A stretch of 64,000 nt of DNA from Portulaca oleracea (taxonomy: Eukaryota > Streptophyta > Magnoliopsida > Caryophyllales > Portulacaceae), in NCBI GenBank assembly GCA_029582165.1, contig CM055875.1, forward strand, positions 30,128,644 to 30,192,643, in the 5' to 3' direction. The position numbers were made by a program, and so were the translations under genes. Shown here piece after piece: positions 44,270-57,470 of this stretch. The stretch's first letter is position 1. Each line of letters opens with the position of its first letter. Under the pieces are notes generated by a model. That model did not search any database, was not told the DNA's origin, and saw nothing but the letters and a program-made list of their open reading frames with translations.

Positions 44270-47200
44270 TCAGTTATACCTTGGCCTTTTAAGGAAGTTA
44301 CATTGAGGTCCTGAATCAAAAGTTGGATTAGAACCCTCAATATTGAACTCTAATTCTTCAACCATACCCTGCAGGGACATGTCCTGAGGAGTCACATTTG
44401 CACTCCGCAGATGATCTTGCGAGTTGCTCATCCCAATTGTTCGGTTTAGCATATCAAACCATGTATCCAGGTCACTGAAAAAATCTGCATTTGGAGGCGC
44501 TGGAAAATTCTGATATTGAAAGGATAGATCCCGAGACTCATCTACTGGTAGTTGTTGCTCAGACGATGCTGCTAGTGATCTGTGAACGTGGTTGTCGTTA
44601 ACTGTCTTATGTCCCACTTCAGCATGATGACTTACTGAATTTGGATGAAGCAACCCTGCTTCACCTGCATGCAACATATCACAGGTCAACATCAATGTCA
44701 GAAACAGTACTAGCAATTTTATCTACTGTAGGAATTGGTTTCCGTTACCACCGTCCTGCTCGAGATCTCATGTCTTTTCCTTATTAATTTTATCGAAAAG
44801 CAATCGAGTTCTCCAAACCTTGGAAAGTCAGATATGGTGAATTAGTGCATGTTTCTTCACCTCTACTCTTCTCCATGCTTGTAGTAGGATCCATGAATGA
44901 TGCTTCGGGAAATTTTCCTGTGTCTGCTGCTGTTGCATCTGGATAACATGCAATCGTTGGGTACAGAATTTTGGATGAAGACCCAAGTTCCTCGTGAATT
45001 TGTGTCAAAGTGATTGGTGTATGAGATTCTTGCAGCTTGTATCGATTTTCATAAAACTCTAGAAGATAAAAGGAGGGTGAAATAAATTATTTTCTATAAC
45101 ATAATATCCATAGCTGTTCATTAGTACAGATTAGTATTGTCATTCAAATATTTTAGTATCTTTAAGAAACACCTTTATTATCTTCCACTAATATAGTTAT
45201 TACCAGTTAGGTTCTATACAATTTCGGTTCTTTGATTTGTTCTGCTTTCTATAATGAGACAGAGAGCACCTTGGCTTGATGGGCTAAAGTTTCCTCAAGT
45301 TAAACATAGCATATACGAGATTTCGTTTTTCTCAATGTTGACCTCCTTGGTGTTGAGGGGGTATGCTATAGAGGAAGGTGGATTTGAACATAGATCTCCA
45401 CATTACTCCTTAAAAAGCTCAAGGACTTAACTGCTATGTTACTCGGACTCGGGTACGCGTGTCCATATCGGACACGGATATGGGTGTCGGACTTGGCTGC
45501 TTTTAAGAAAATTTGCACATTTTCATTGTAATTTGAAGTGTTGAGCGTTGCACCCTTGTCCGGGTATCAAGGGGCCGACACGGGTACGGCATAGAATATG
45601 AAGAGTCGGAGTAACATAACTTAACTCTAACAGGTCAATACAGGTTTTGTTAACTTCAGTTTTGTGGGGGCTCCACAACAGTTTTCTGTGAATCGGTGAA
45701 TCCCCTACATCAATCTAGAACAGAAATCAGTGTATGTGACCAACCTGCATCAAGTTTGCGTCCTTTTGCTCATTGTTGGTCTATTGAAGTAAGACTGTGA
45801 GAGGTTTTTTGTACCTTGATGTGTCTGGTTTGGGGGAATGCTGCAAATATCTTGACCCCACCACTCCTTGGTTATGGCAGGATTCACCGGCATTGCTACT
45901 AGAACTTTTTCCATGTCTGTTTCCACTGCATCAAGATGTTGTGAGCTTGACTGCAGAATACTAGACGTAGTTCCAACTTCATATTGCTTCTGAGCTAAGA
46001 TCGGGGTATGGAGTTCCTGCAGTTGGCTTCGCTTCTCGTATGCTCCGCACCTTACTTTATTAACTTTGTCCTGTAGTTGTGTAAGAAATGGAGAAAATGA
46101 AGTGTAACACAGTCAAAATCCTCGTTATAGGATAATCGAGTGTCTGACTCATGCCAATGACAGGAATACATTTATGCGTGTGAGATACCTTCTCGGAATC
46201 ATCCAAGGCTGAGTAAAGCTTAAAGATTGTCCCATTGAACACAACTGCTTTGATGTTGAAGACACAATCTAATACCAGCCTTACCCCAGAGGCATTGTCT
46301 GAATATTCATAAACCTCTTGGTTTAAAGGGTATGATTTTGCGTTCTTCACAAGATCTGACCACTTGCTATCAGGAAGGCGGAGGATCTGCATTGAAGAAA
46401 AACTCATGGGAACAGGATGAATGACTGAAAACTGCTTTAGTATTATCGATTTAGGTCCAGTTTGCCTCAATAACCTGTTTCCACAGCCGATAAACAGCTA
46501 ATATTTGTTTTAGTATCGGATGACTAATGTAGGATGGTTGAGTAAGGTACTTAAGGTAAACGGAGTTGCCAAAGGTATTTTATGGAATGTTAAACAAAAA
46601 GAATGAAAAGCTGACGATATTTTAAAGTACCAGAAAGGAGCATAAATAGCAACTTTTGCGTAATTTAAAGCTCAGTTGATCTCAAACTAAACTATCAGCC
46701 GGAGGGGGAGTTGGGGCACTTACAGATTCTAACACCCGTTTATCTGTGTGGTATAGTTGTAGGAAATCCTGCACCGTGTGAATGTTTTCAGCTGCCAATT
46801 TCTGGGCAAGAGTTTTACCTATATGTAATAAACTCTCCGAACCATCTTTCAGAGAGAAAGTTTTGTGCCTTCTGTAAACTAATTGAAAAGCCAAATAAGT
46901 ATTACCCACAAACACACAAGACAACAGAAGTGCAAATTATATACAGTCAGACACCCAGAACTTCAAATATCTTTTCCGAGTTATAGAACATAAGGGAGGA
47001 GGGAACTATTGCTTACATTTTACACGGCGCTCTTTAACTTTAAAAGCTTTACTTACTGCCTCCTTTATCTCCACTCCTTCTGGAAGACGACCTGCCACAC
47101 GGGCCCCTAATCTGAACATTCCATTTCTCATAGATTTGGAGTTATCGGTAAAAGCAAGATCGTCAACCACAGCAACCCCATTTTTCATCATAATCTCGCA

Positions 47201-48326
47201 CTTGCCCTTCAACAACGGTCCTTTGTCCTTCCTCGGCTGAGCAATATTCTTATCAAATTCCTCAGCAGTCCAATCATCTCTATCCTCAACCTCAAAATCC
47301 CCATCAAGAACAAAAATCTTTATCTTCACAGAGGATTCAGGGCTAGTTGCTACCCTTCGCCCAGAACTGTCCTGCAACTCCACCATCAGTGAAGCACCCT
47401 CATTTTTTATACGGTCCGAGGTTATCAGTTCATCAGGCAAACCAGCCAGGAAATGTAATTTTAAGCTCCTTGATACAGAAGACTTAGCATCTTGAGGCAG
47501 TGAGCTGTGACAACTTCTAAACCAAAAAGGATCGATAGTCATACCTGAGTACAAACTAGCTTGACCTAAAACAGAGATCCAGAGCTCTAGACTCCAGTTT
47601 TGCAAATCTTAATAAATGTGTTTTATATCTAAACATAAAAAATCTCCTTGTTATATCTTTAGCCAGGAATGGCTTTCGTACAATTTCTTAATGATGGTGG
47701 GAGTACAAGACTTCATGAATTAGAATGTGATTACCTTGAACATGAATTCTGAACCAATTTGTCCACAGCTTTCAAAAACTGCTTGCAGAAGAACCAGAAG
47801 GAAATCAAGATACAATAAATCCAAATTAAAAATGAAATAATAAATAACAAAAGAAAAAAGAAAGAAAAAGATAGACCCAAGTTTGTAACTGAAGAATCAA
47901 AGCTGGTATATAAGTATATTACCTTTTCTTCAATGGAACAAACAAGCCTTTGAGTAAACTGTGACAGCAATTCTGTAATCTGATCAGCAGAAAAGGCAGC
48001 AGATTAAATGTTCGAACACTTAGCATGGGTCAGTCAAAGCCTAGCTAAAAACAGGGGAAAAAGATTTCTCCAGATGTGCAAACTTATTCCTGCTCACATT
48101 ATAACAATAGGCTTACTCAAACAATTGAATTGCTTTACCCGTAATATTGACCATTAGTTGCCACAAGCCAAAAAAGCACCCGTTGGATCTATCTTCCCTG
48201 TCACTTTGCTCTCAGACAAAGGGCTCAGAAGGGAGAGCATTCGGGTTTGTCGTCACAAGAGCACAACAAGAACATTATATCTATAAAATAAGTGTGCTAT
48301 TATACCATCTTTGGCAAAGAATCCAT
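44270..48326 (-). CDS. CBP60-family transcription factor, copy B (duplicated C-terminal exon)
   Basis: Exons (minus): 48326-48306, 47979-47923, 47778-47735, 47516-47017, 46878-46724, 46386-46189, 46070-45815, 45058-44819, 44664-44270; total 1866 nt, 621 aa, all in phase. The conserved core covers about residues 41-207 (LKLHFLAGLPDELIT, SPESSVKIKIFVLDGDFE, DRDDWTAEEFDKNIA, LAFTDNSKSMRNGMFRLGARV), then the middle domain (LAAENIHTVQDFLQLYHTD) and third domain (GVRLVLDCVFNIKAVVF). Exons 7 and 8 look like duplicates (YEKRSQLQELHTPI and YENRYKLQESHTPI). The C-terminus ends NFLKRPRYN and has no Trp/Arg calmodulin-binding motif. The 21-bp first exon (MDSLPKM) is the weakest part. Closest in style to copy A. 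Confidence 0.85.
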
Positions 48327-48648
48327 GCGTTCTTGACAGCTCTGGCAAGATGGACATGGTTGAAGGTGTACAACTGTTTCAGTCACTCCTTCAACATAAA
48401 TAAATAGAGGGGAAAGCATATTAGTTTAAACATTTATGTCTACTCTCACCTAAACTTAATTACACACACTTGCGCCTAAAGGCTATGAATTATTACCATT
48501 GCATGTAGCGTTGCCATCTTTGTTGTTGCTTCCCTAGCAAATCAAATGTCAAAGTGTTAACAAAATCATGAGTGAAAGGCATACTTACCTTTCCTGTTGT
48601 ATTGACACAAGGGATCTTCTGCAACAGCACGATCATAAATCATTATAA

Positions 48649-48676
48649 CCCCCCCCCCCCCCCAAAAAAAAAAAAC
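48649..48676. repeat. Poly-C / poly-A tract upstream of CBP60 B
   Basis: About 15 C followed by 12 A, 320 bp before the proposed start of copy B. Confidence 0.85.
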
Positions 48677-49064
48677 AAAAAAAAGAGAAAAAGAAGAAAG
48701 AACAATGGTGACAATAATCTGCAGATGTTATTAGTCCATGAAACTATCTATGAAGCAAAAAAGGCTAAGACCAGACAAATCTCAAAAGCACAAAAGTAAT
48801 ACAGCATGGAGGTTCTTTTTCCTTAGATAATGGAAATCTGACACATGTTTGAAGTTTGATATTTACATTGTTGGACTGAACATAGCAACATCAGCCAAGA
48901 AGTTGAGTACAAAGAACTTGAGACTTCCTCTCTCTCAAGTTCCAAGTTAAGAAAAGTAAAAGACCAACAACAACAGAAATGGGAAGAAATCTCACCATTA
49001 CAACACAATCCAAAATGTATCACCTACTAGAGTAATCACTCTGATCCCTCAGCCTCTTAACACT

Positions 49065-49068
<4 letters not shown>

Positions 49069-49119
<51 letters not shown>
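49069..49119. repeat. (TA)n microsatellite
   Basis: About 25 TA units without interruption. Confidence 0.95.
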
Positions 49120-49124
<5 letters not shown>

Positions 49125-49780
49125 ACAGAGGTATCAGCACATTCTGAACATAAGAAGCACGTAAGAAAAGGAACGATGGAGAAAATTCTCATCTAGGATG
49201 ACTCATTTGAGCCCTATATCCGTACACCAGTGGTCAAACTTTTCCACACCCTAAACAATATCATTCAATATGTTCTTCTTTTTTTTTCTTTTCTCTTTTA
49301 TTGTCAGTAGAACAATGAGATACTGAAAAATAAATACCAATAAATGTGTATATTAACTGTTGTATGTGAAAATATTGTAAAGCATATCTTTTCAAAACAC
49401 AAAACGACACAAGGAAAATAAATGCAAAACACACATCGCCTTGATGATTATTATGTATCTTTACAAAAATATTTATAAATAATGTTTTCAAGAAATTGAT
49501 TACTTTATTCCAACTGGCCGGAAAGAAAAATAGTAGTTTACCGAAAGATAATCACATCTTCACGAGCAAGAAAAAGGTTATAGAAAGTGCAATGTATGTT
49601 TGTCCTTGTCAGCAAATATTTGGGTTTCCTTGTGTCAAAAGAAATTATCCATTGAAGGAGATGGCGTCACAATAACAATTTTAAAAGACTAGCAATGTCA
49701 AGGACAATTCATTAAGACATTCTAAGCCACATTCTCTCAGACATTCTAAGCCATTTTCAACTCTGAGTTGACCTATTCGT

Positions 49781-49813
49781 CAGGGGGGGTGGGGGGTGGG
49801 GTGGGGTGGGGGG
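49781..49813. repeat. G-rich run with G-quadruplex potential
   Basis: The plus strand has seven G, then GGGGGG, GGGG, GGGG and GGGGGG blocks separated by single T. Four or more G-runs with one-base loops could form a G-quadruplex. Confidence 0.8.
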
Positions 49814-52137
49814 ACTTCCTTCTTTTTACTTGGTCAGACTTCAGTATGAAGGGGATTGGGCTGTACATATCCTGCAGGCTCAGTAACCAATCCAACCCAT
49901 TGGCCCCACCATGGGTCAGTTTACAAGGATCACCAGAGATTACATGCCATAGTTGAGACAAGTAGAAATAGGCCAAAAAAAAAAAGGGAACTTTTTTTGA
50001 AGAGCTCAACCGATCATACCGAACAGATATTAGAAGCAAAAATGCCGAAAACAGATTTCAATTTCACTTGAATAGATGACTGATATTACTGACTGTGGTT
50101 TGGCCTTGAGAAATAGGAAAGACTTTGGTTTTCCCTTTGCTCTGACATAGTGATATGATTTTGTTTACTTTAGTAGGGTTGAAGGTGTAACCCTCGACAG
50201 TCGCACACAAGTCGATTGTCACCATCGAAATCTTCTCTACACCAAACATTGGAGTTCCAACCCAATAACACAGTAGCATGCAACGGTTGTCCAGTGTCCT
50301 TTGCTTAATCAGCTATCCTCTATGAGTACTCCTTATTATGCACATCTTAGGAATCTCCATTCTGCTATTCTGTTCACAATTGACACTTTGGATTTCGAAT
50401 CACGAATTTGAAACCACACTTTTGATATTGAATCACGAATTTGAAACTATAGTCCACAATAGCTCTTTGCTCACCAAATGTGTCTCCTGGCATGCTGAAA
50501 TAAGTTACACTGATTGAACTAGCACTATCCTATTGGCTATTGCCTATTATACTAAAACTAACATGGCAAATTAAATAAGTGTACCAAGTGATTCCACTGA
50601 TTCCACAAACAAGATAAAGTCTTTGTCACTCCAATCAACCTTAGAAACCTAGGCCTTTCATCTGTCTTAGAAACAAGTATAATTTGCACTCTATCATAAG
50701 AATCAGTGTCTCTGCAAGGCATCACCCACCTAAGACAGTTTCTGCTAGTATAGTAATACTCACATTTAAATTTATCCTGTGTACCCATATTCACTCATTA
50801 GGTCTGGATTCTGGAAGATTTGAAAACTATATCCATAGGGTTTTGGGGTATAGTTTCAAAGTCTTACTTGCACATCCATAAATTAAGTAAAGCCAAAAAC
50901 AAAAAGAATGATTTTTCAACAAGAAAATATCAATAAGTGATCAAGTTCTCAAGTTCTATCATCAAGTAGGAAAGATGGAGAAATTCTTACAGGTTAAATT
51001 CAAAGTTAAAGCTACCCCAAAACAAAAGCTAGTGAAACTACAGTCACAGGTTAAATTCAAATATAAAACCAATACTAGAAAACAAATGAAGTAACAAAAT
51101 AGATATGGACATCCATTTCACTCAACCAAACAAAAGCTAGTGAAACTACAGTCACATGGATGACCAATGAATGTTTTGATGGCATAAGTGAATTTGCTTG
51201 ATAATTACCATCATATAACCATTTGTCAACAATTTACCACCCAATCCACTGAACTTGACCCTCAAATGATGGAAGGACTGATATGGATTGGATACTTTAT
51301 GAATGATATATGGACTGGGTGCAGAGAATGAAAAAGGGTGGTATATTATTGATGTAACTTCAATGGATAAGACTGCTGTCTGTAGTTCAAGGTGTGGAGT
51401 TATTTACTTCATTGCCTGGACATACAATTTGCCAGGGAGCATCAAGGAATGAACTCCTGGTACTGTTGTCTTTGCTTATACTTCCACACAAATTATTGTT
51501 CATCTTTGAACAAAATATGAGCAGAGGCTTACCAACTCTTTTCCGATGCCATGGACAATAATAGAAGATCCTCACCGCAGTAGCTCAAAACAATCCCCTA
51601 AACCAAAAGAGAGAGAGATTCAAATTCTCACCAGAAGAATGATGATAATAATCTATATGTCATGTATGATTGTGAACAAACAAACATTATAAATACAACA
51701 CACAAGAAAGTAAAAATTACATTTATAAAGCACAGCCATAACTTTTCTTTGATGATATGGACAAAGACAGAGTTTCAGCTAGTAGCTATAACATCATTTA
51801 CTGATAATGGCACAATTACATTTCAGAAACCCCAGCAAAGCGTTACCTAAAGTAGATTCATTAGGGCTAGCCTTGTGTTTGACTATAATTCTGCTTCCAG
51901 CCAACCTCACATACCCAAAAGCCTACCACTATCGATGTACATCAGCAACTTGTAATTGCCATCAGCACAAAGGTAACATCATACATGAGACCTTGTTGAG
52001 ATCTTCAAAGTTCCACTGATGTTAATACATGAAGCTTATGCAATTATGCTTGTCAAAGTAGGGATAATAACTTTTCAAATTTAATCAAAATGTATAAGTG
52101 AAAACTATCCTCAGAGCACCTCCATCTCAGGAAGACT

Positions 52138-52705
52138 TCAGCTGTTCTGCACATAATCCCAGCAGAAAGGGAAGCTGGATTTTCTTCTAGCAGCTGCCCT
52201 TCGCCTAACAATTGTCCACATCACGACGGCCCGAATAATGGACCAACCAGCTCTGGAATTGCCGGTCCTTGACATGCTATTGGGAATGATACTATTATGA
52301 GCAGCTGCAGTTGAAATTGTTGAAAAGCCATCCTGCTCTTGCCCCCATATTGTGGCTTGTTGATGTAATAGCAAGGTCTGAAGATCAGATGGCTCATTGT
52401 ATAGGTTTAGGTTACTGGGAGCAAATGCAGTGATTGGAGCATTATGGAACCAGTTATACCCAGCATTAGAAGCTTCAGCAGAATCAAACATTGAGAAACT
52501 AGATGGGGAAAACAACGCCTGCACAACTGGCTGATCACTCTGAGCTGTTGAGTCATCTTCTGGTTTGTATGCAGATTCAAGTGTGCAGGGATATGATGCT
52601 GATTCTGAGATATTAAAATCCAACTGACCGTCCGATATTCCTGTTCACAAAATACATCCAAAGTTAGACCAGGTGGAAGACAATCATCCATCAGCTGATG
52701 ACTTA

Positions 52706-52739
<34 letters not shown>

Positions 52740-55725
52740 AAAAAGGGAAAACCAAAAACAATAGAAAGAAGAGACGGTGGAAGTCAATTAACAGATGGTG
52801 GTCTTAAACACAAGTAAGCTATTAACCAAGGCCAAACCACCTTCTATGTTAGACACCAGGTTCCAATCTGGGGTGCCATCAGCATCTCCATGAAAAAGGG
52901 GTCAGATAAAATCTCACCTCTACAGTTCACTAGTGCCAGTATAAATGTATGACAACAAATTGAGATTTGAATTTTGAACTAACGAAAATCAATATCAAAA
53001 TATATGGCTGATTTTACAAATCCTAAGAATCAATCTGCAATGCATAATGCAAGATTGAGGTTTACCATTCCTGCTCCATGCAATGCAAACTTATATCAGA
53101 GTATTGATACGCCTAGAAATTTCTAACTGAACTAAACTTGCTACAATGGAGATCGCTCAAGCACTAAAAAACCAGTTCTCATCATAAATCATAATACAGG
53201 CATGTGGTAATAAATTCCTTGGCAGACATATAAGATGTACCCATCAGCAATCACTTCGCAACAACTACACAATCGTTGTACCTTGATCTATGACTGAGAA
53301 TCCATCTTGCTGCAGGTCTAGGTTTGCTCCGTAGAATGTGACACTTGGTTGAATGCTTGATGGAACTAATGAAGTTGAAGCAGAAGGCTTGTGAAGAGGA
53401 ACCCACTCATTTTGCTTCACAAAAGCAAATCGCTTGAGCTTATCAACCAGCGCCTGACAGAAAATTACAGAAAGTTAGATAAACTGAAACTTAGACACTT
53501 ATCATGAAGTGAACTCGATAACAATTGTTGCACAACCTCAAGAAATCAAGTCCTTGCAGAAAGGATTATGTGACCAACCTTTTGGTGCAAATCAAGAGCA
53601 TCTATGGAAAGATAATGCTGCCCATCAAGTTTCACTTGTACAACTTTGCAGACACAATTGAACAGGAGCTCAACCCTCTCATCACCATTATAGTAACTGT
53701 ACAGTGTGTCATCTAAATGGCACTCTTTAGCATGCTTCACCATAGTGTCCCATGCCCTACTGGAAATCCCTTTACCAAGAACCTAACAGAGGGAGAGAGG
53801 GAGAGAAAGAGAGAGAGAGAGAGAGATGGTCAGCACTGAAATTAACTGGAACACATGGTCCAAACAAGTAACTCCAATATGTGTAGAGCACCGTCTGCTT
53901 ACATTCCGTAGAAGACTTGGATCCATGTGGTAATGTATTAAGAAATCTCTAACTGTCTTGATACCACGAGATTCCAATTTACTATGCGATGCTCCAACTT
54001 TTGATATTTTCCTCAGACGCCACACTGGATCATCCAAGGATGGTGTACTGTGTTTCTTGTAGGCTGCAAAACAACATAACATAAGTTCAATGAATAGAAG
54101 ACAAATATGCAAAACGAGTCCTAGCAATGGTAGAGAGTTTATCAGATCATGCACATAAAAGGTTTGCAGCAATCGATCTTCAGACGAGATCATGGGACTA
54201 CAGCAACCTCTGCTGTCCAACATAAACAAGAAGCACCAGGACATCTGACCCTTGAACATATAAACAAGTTTTAGACTCATTGTCTGGCCCATTCAGGTTT
54301 TCATGGATTATATAAGAGCTCAGTGGATTCCTTGGCCTCAAGGCTATTATCAAAGATTATATGATTTATTTTGAGTAAGACGAAAACTTCAGAAAGATGT
54401 CGCAGAAGTAATAATTGGCTGCTCAATGATTACTTAAGATACTGAAGGGCAGACTTACATTCCCCACGATGATCCAGTACCACAAAGGCTTCACTCACAG
54501 CTTCCCTGATATCAGTGCCCTTGGCAGCACTTGACACTGCTCGAACAGCCAGCCTGAACCTTCTACTTCTTACCCAGCTTGAGTTATCAGTAAAACCGAC
54601 ATTGCCAACTAACCCAACTCCATCAGCAAGTGTACAGGAAAGGTCCCCTACTAACAAGGGTCGTTTTCCTTCCCTTTCACGTACAATACTGGCATTGAAT
54701 TCGCTCTCAGTCCAATCCTCACGCCCATCGGTTGCAAAATCAGCATTCAGCACCAGAATCTCAACTTTTATCGAAGACAACGGACCATCCTCGACCACGC
54801 TCCTGGACCTTGTGTCAACAATTTTTATCTTAAGAGAAGCATGTTCTGCATCTCTTATGTTACTGTTTGTGAAGAGTGTTAAGGGTAATTTATTGATGAA
54901 TTGAAGTTTGAAGCCTCTTGAAGCAGATAACTCAAGTGGATGAAGAAGAGAACTCCTGCAATCAATCAACAAAATTTCACAAATTATTAATCACTACTGA
55001 ATCTTGCACAGAACTAACGAGACAAAGTGTTTGAGAAGACATATAAAGAATGAAAAGAAACAAAGAGCTAACCTAGGGGATGGCTGAAGAAGATGGACCA
55101 GTGACTCCACCTCCTGCTTCACCTGTTGATGGAAGCATAGTAATGGGTTAAAAATATAAAATGATGAACTCACTTAATAGAAAGGCCTTGCCGTTTAGCA
55201 GAGATTTCATTGATAAATGCAAGGCCTTAGATCCTAAGAAATCAACATAACTAAGAAATTAAATCACATTGAAGACTACAAACGTGTAACAATGAACAGC
55301 TACAGATATAACAAATGAAACTACAACTACTAACAGCAAAGTGGTGAACCATCAATCCTGTGAGACTGGAAAAGCACACTAGCATACCACTCTGCAAATG
55401 CTTGGTTCCAGTATTGCAGATATTTTTACAGCTAGTTCTTCCAGAGACACTTCATTCAGTACATATTTGACACCTCTGCACAAACATGGGACAACTCTCA
55501 ATCAACAATATTAAACTCACCGAGCTACCTTAAGCTCGGCCCAGTAGTTGCAAAACTTCTTGAGTGAAAGACGTGAAATAAATCAGCAATAACTACACCA
55601 GCAGAAATAGCAGATAAACAAACTCTGTGCACTCACTTCTGAAATTTAGTTGCTGGACCATTGACTTGACTGGATATTTGCAAGTTGTTACTCTCCTCGC
55701 GACCAAAATGCCTTTTCAAACCCAT
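52138..55725 (-). CDS. CBP60-family transcription factor, copy C (canonical calmodulin-binding C-terminus)
   Basis: Exons (minus): 55725-55637, 55475-55388, 55122-55073, 54955-54459, 54063-53903, 53782-53579, 53453-53282, 52640-52138; 1764 nt, 587 aa, all in phase. The start reads MGLKRHFGREESNNLQ. Exons 2-3 give the N-terminal helices (EELAVKISAILEPSICRV, VKQEVESLVHLL). The core at about residues 76-241 has FKLQFINKLPLTLFT, REDWTESEFNASIVRERE and VGFTDNSSWVRSRRFRLAVRA, the usual CBP60 text. The middle (DDPVWRLRKISKVGASHSKL) and third (DERVELLFNCVCKV) domains follow. Residues about 552-576 (GWSIIRAVVMWTIVRRRAAA then RRK) match the C-terminal calmodulin-binding domain of CBP60a-f. Likely nuclear, Ca2+/calmodulin-responsive; C is the most conserved of the three. 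Confidence 0.92.
52710..52744. repeat. Poly-C / poly-A tract in intron 7 of CBP60 C
   Basis: About 20 C followed by 15 A, only 70 bp from the exon 8 acceptor; on the coding strand it is T(n)G(n) close to the expected polypyrimidine region. Confidence 0.85.
53789..53826. repeat. GA-rich microsatellite in intron 5 of CBP60 C
   Basis: Interrupted GA repeat directly upstream of the exon 6 acceptor; on the coding strand it is a CT-rich polypyrimidine tract. Confidence 0.85.
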
Positions 55726-55800
55726 CACTCTGAACTAGACAGATTCTTAGAATGGTATATGTGGAAAGGTGGGTAACCAAAAACTGCTAGCAGTTGCATG

Positions 55801-55808
55801 CTTATATA
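55801..55808 (-). promoter_or_regulatory. Possible TATA box of CBP60 C
   Basis: Minus strand TATATAAG 76-83 bp upstream of the proposed ATG. The spacing would leave a 5' leader of about 50 bp. Not otherwise supported. Confidence 0.4.
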
Positions 55809-55809
55809 G

Positions 55810-57470
55810 CAAATGAGAGACAAAACTAGTCCAGAAAAACGCGTCGAAACTACATTAAAATACTTTAAGTACCGAAGGTTCTATTAGTCAAGCCAAGAAT
55901 TCATTAATAACAACTGCAAAAGTATACTATACCAGCAATGTACATACATATGCCTTTGACAACAACATGTTGAATAACAACAGTGTATTATTATATACAG
56001 CTCCTGGCCAACAACCAAAAATTCAGTCTAAAGGGGATTTGTCGAACCATTCATCGTCTAACGCACGGGAGCACACCCTTCTCCCTTAAACCCCTCCCTC
56101 TATGCCATACCTTCTATCACTTGAATGTCATGTGAGATATGGGTCCCAAGTACCAACCAACCTCCAAAAAAATAATGGCGGCTTCTGACTACCTTTGAAT
56201 ATCCATAGAAGGCAAAGCCCCCAAGCGCTTCTTTTAGCTCAAAAAATAAGAAACTGATCATAAAATAAACTAGTCAATTAATATTCAATAGATTGACAAA
56301 AGCCAAGTGTTCAAACCTGACAAGAACTTCATTTGTCATGGTCAAGTGATATAAGTAATACCTAACACTTTGGAGCAATTGGGAGAAAATGAGAGCATCA
56401 CCTAACACTTCAAAGTAATTGAGAGAAAATGAGAAAGTCACCTAACACTTCTAAGCAATTGCAAGAAAATGAGTGTCACATTCAAGTTACATATGAGGAA
56501 CAAAGACAGAGCACAAGAAGTATGCATGTCAACTCGTGCATGTCAATGGAAGTTTTGTGTTCAATATTCTTTGGGTGATACGTGTATCATGGCACGAGTC
56601 AGGACACTTCTCAAAACTCAAGGGACTTACCTTACCTCAAACTAGCAAAAAAAAAAAAATGTGATTGAAAATCACTGAAATACTTACCATTAATCAACTG
56701 TGAAATTTAGATATCCATCAAATTTAAGGATTCATTGGTCTTTTACACCCACAAATACAAATAATATTGTGTACTAAGATCAACCATGTTAGCAAAAAAA
56801 GTTGTGATTAAAAATCAGTGAAATATAAAATCTGCAATTAATCCTCGATTGTGAAATGTAACCATCCATCCAGTTTCAGGATTCATCCACCGTTACACCT
56901 ACAATACAAATAACAGTAATCAACCAAGTTAGTGAAAAGATGAAAATAGCTAAGGTTGCAGGCATCTCTCTACCTAGGTTGTCAAAAAAAATTGTCTGAT
57001 CTGATCTAAATGTCTTGCTTAGTCTGACCAGGAAAACCATGTAAGGTCACAGTCTTCCGTCCGAATTTTCACCGGTTTGACTAAAAATCCGCACAATGCT
57101 TTTTTGTCCGAACATAATTCTTATCCCAATTTAGGTCTGTCCAAATTTTCCTAAAAACAATTGGGTATCACACATCAATTTCTTCATCCAGTATTCGAAC
57201 TGAAATGACCCAAACCGGAAGTTTTGATAGCCCCAACTACCCACCCATCCCTATTAGCCCTTAACCAAAATAGAGGATCCAGATGAAAAACTAGTAGAGT
57301 CTCAAGTCTTACCCAACCCCATTCTCCAATCCCCCTCCTTCCACTCCCTCCCCAAAAAAAGGGGGAAAAAACACTAAACTGAAAACAATAATAATAGGGA
57401 AATTGAAATTAAATAATTAATACTTAGGGGTATTAGAAAAAAATAATCGCAACTTACAACTTTGTTATCA
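55810..57470. other. Intergenic DNA upstream of CBP60 C
   Basis: Contains a short local repeat at 56350-56470 (CACCTAACACTT...GAGAAAATGAGA about three times) and a diverged pair of segments around 56650-56900 (AAAAATCAGTGAAATA words). No coding frame of note. Confidence 0.4.

Larger units (their letters stand above)
48327..52137. other. Intergenic region between CBP60 B and C
   Basis: Holds the promoter side of copy B and the 3' side of copy C. It contains a C(n)A(n) tract (48649), a TA microsatellite (49069) and a G-rich run (49781-49813). Many short frames appear but none has domain similarity or exon-like splice context. No terminal repeats or target duplications were noticed. Confidence 0.45.
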
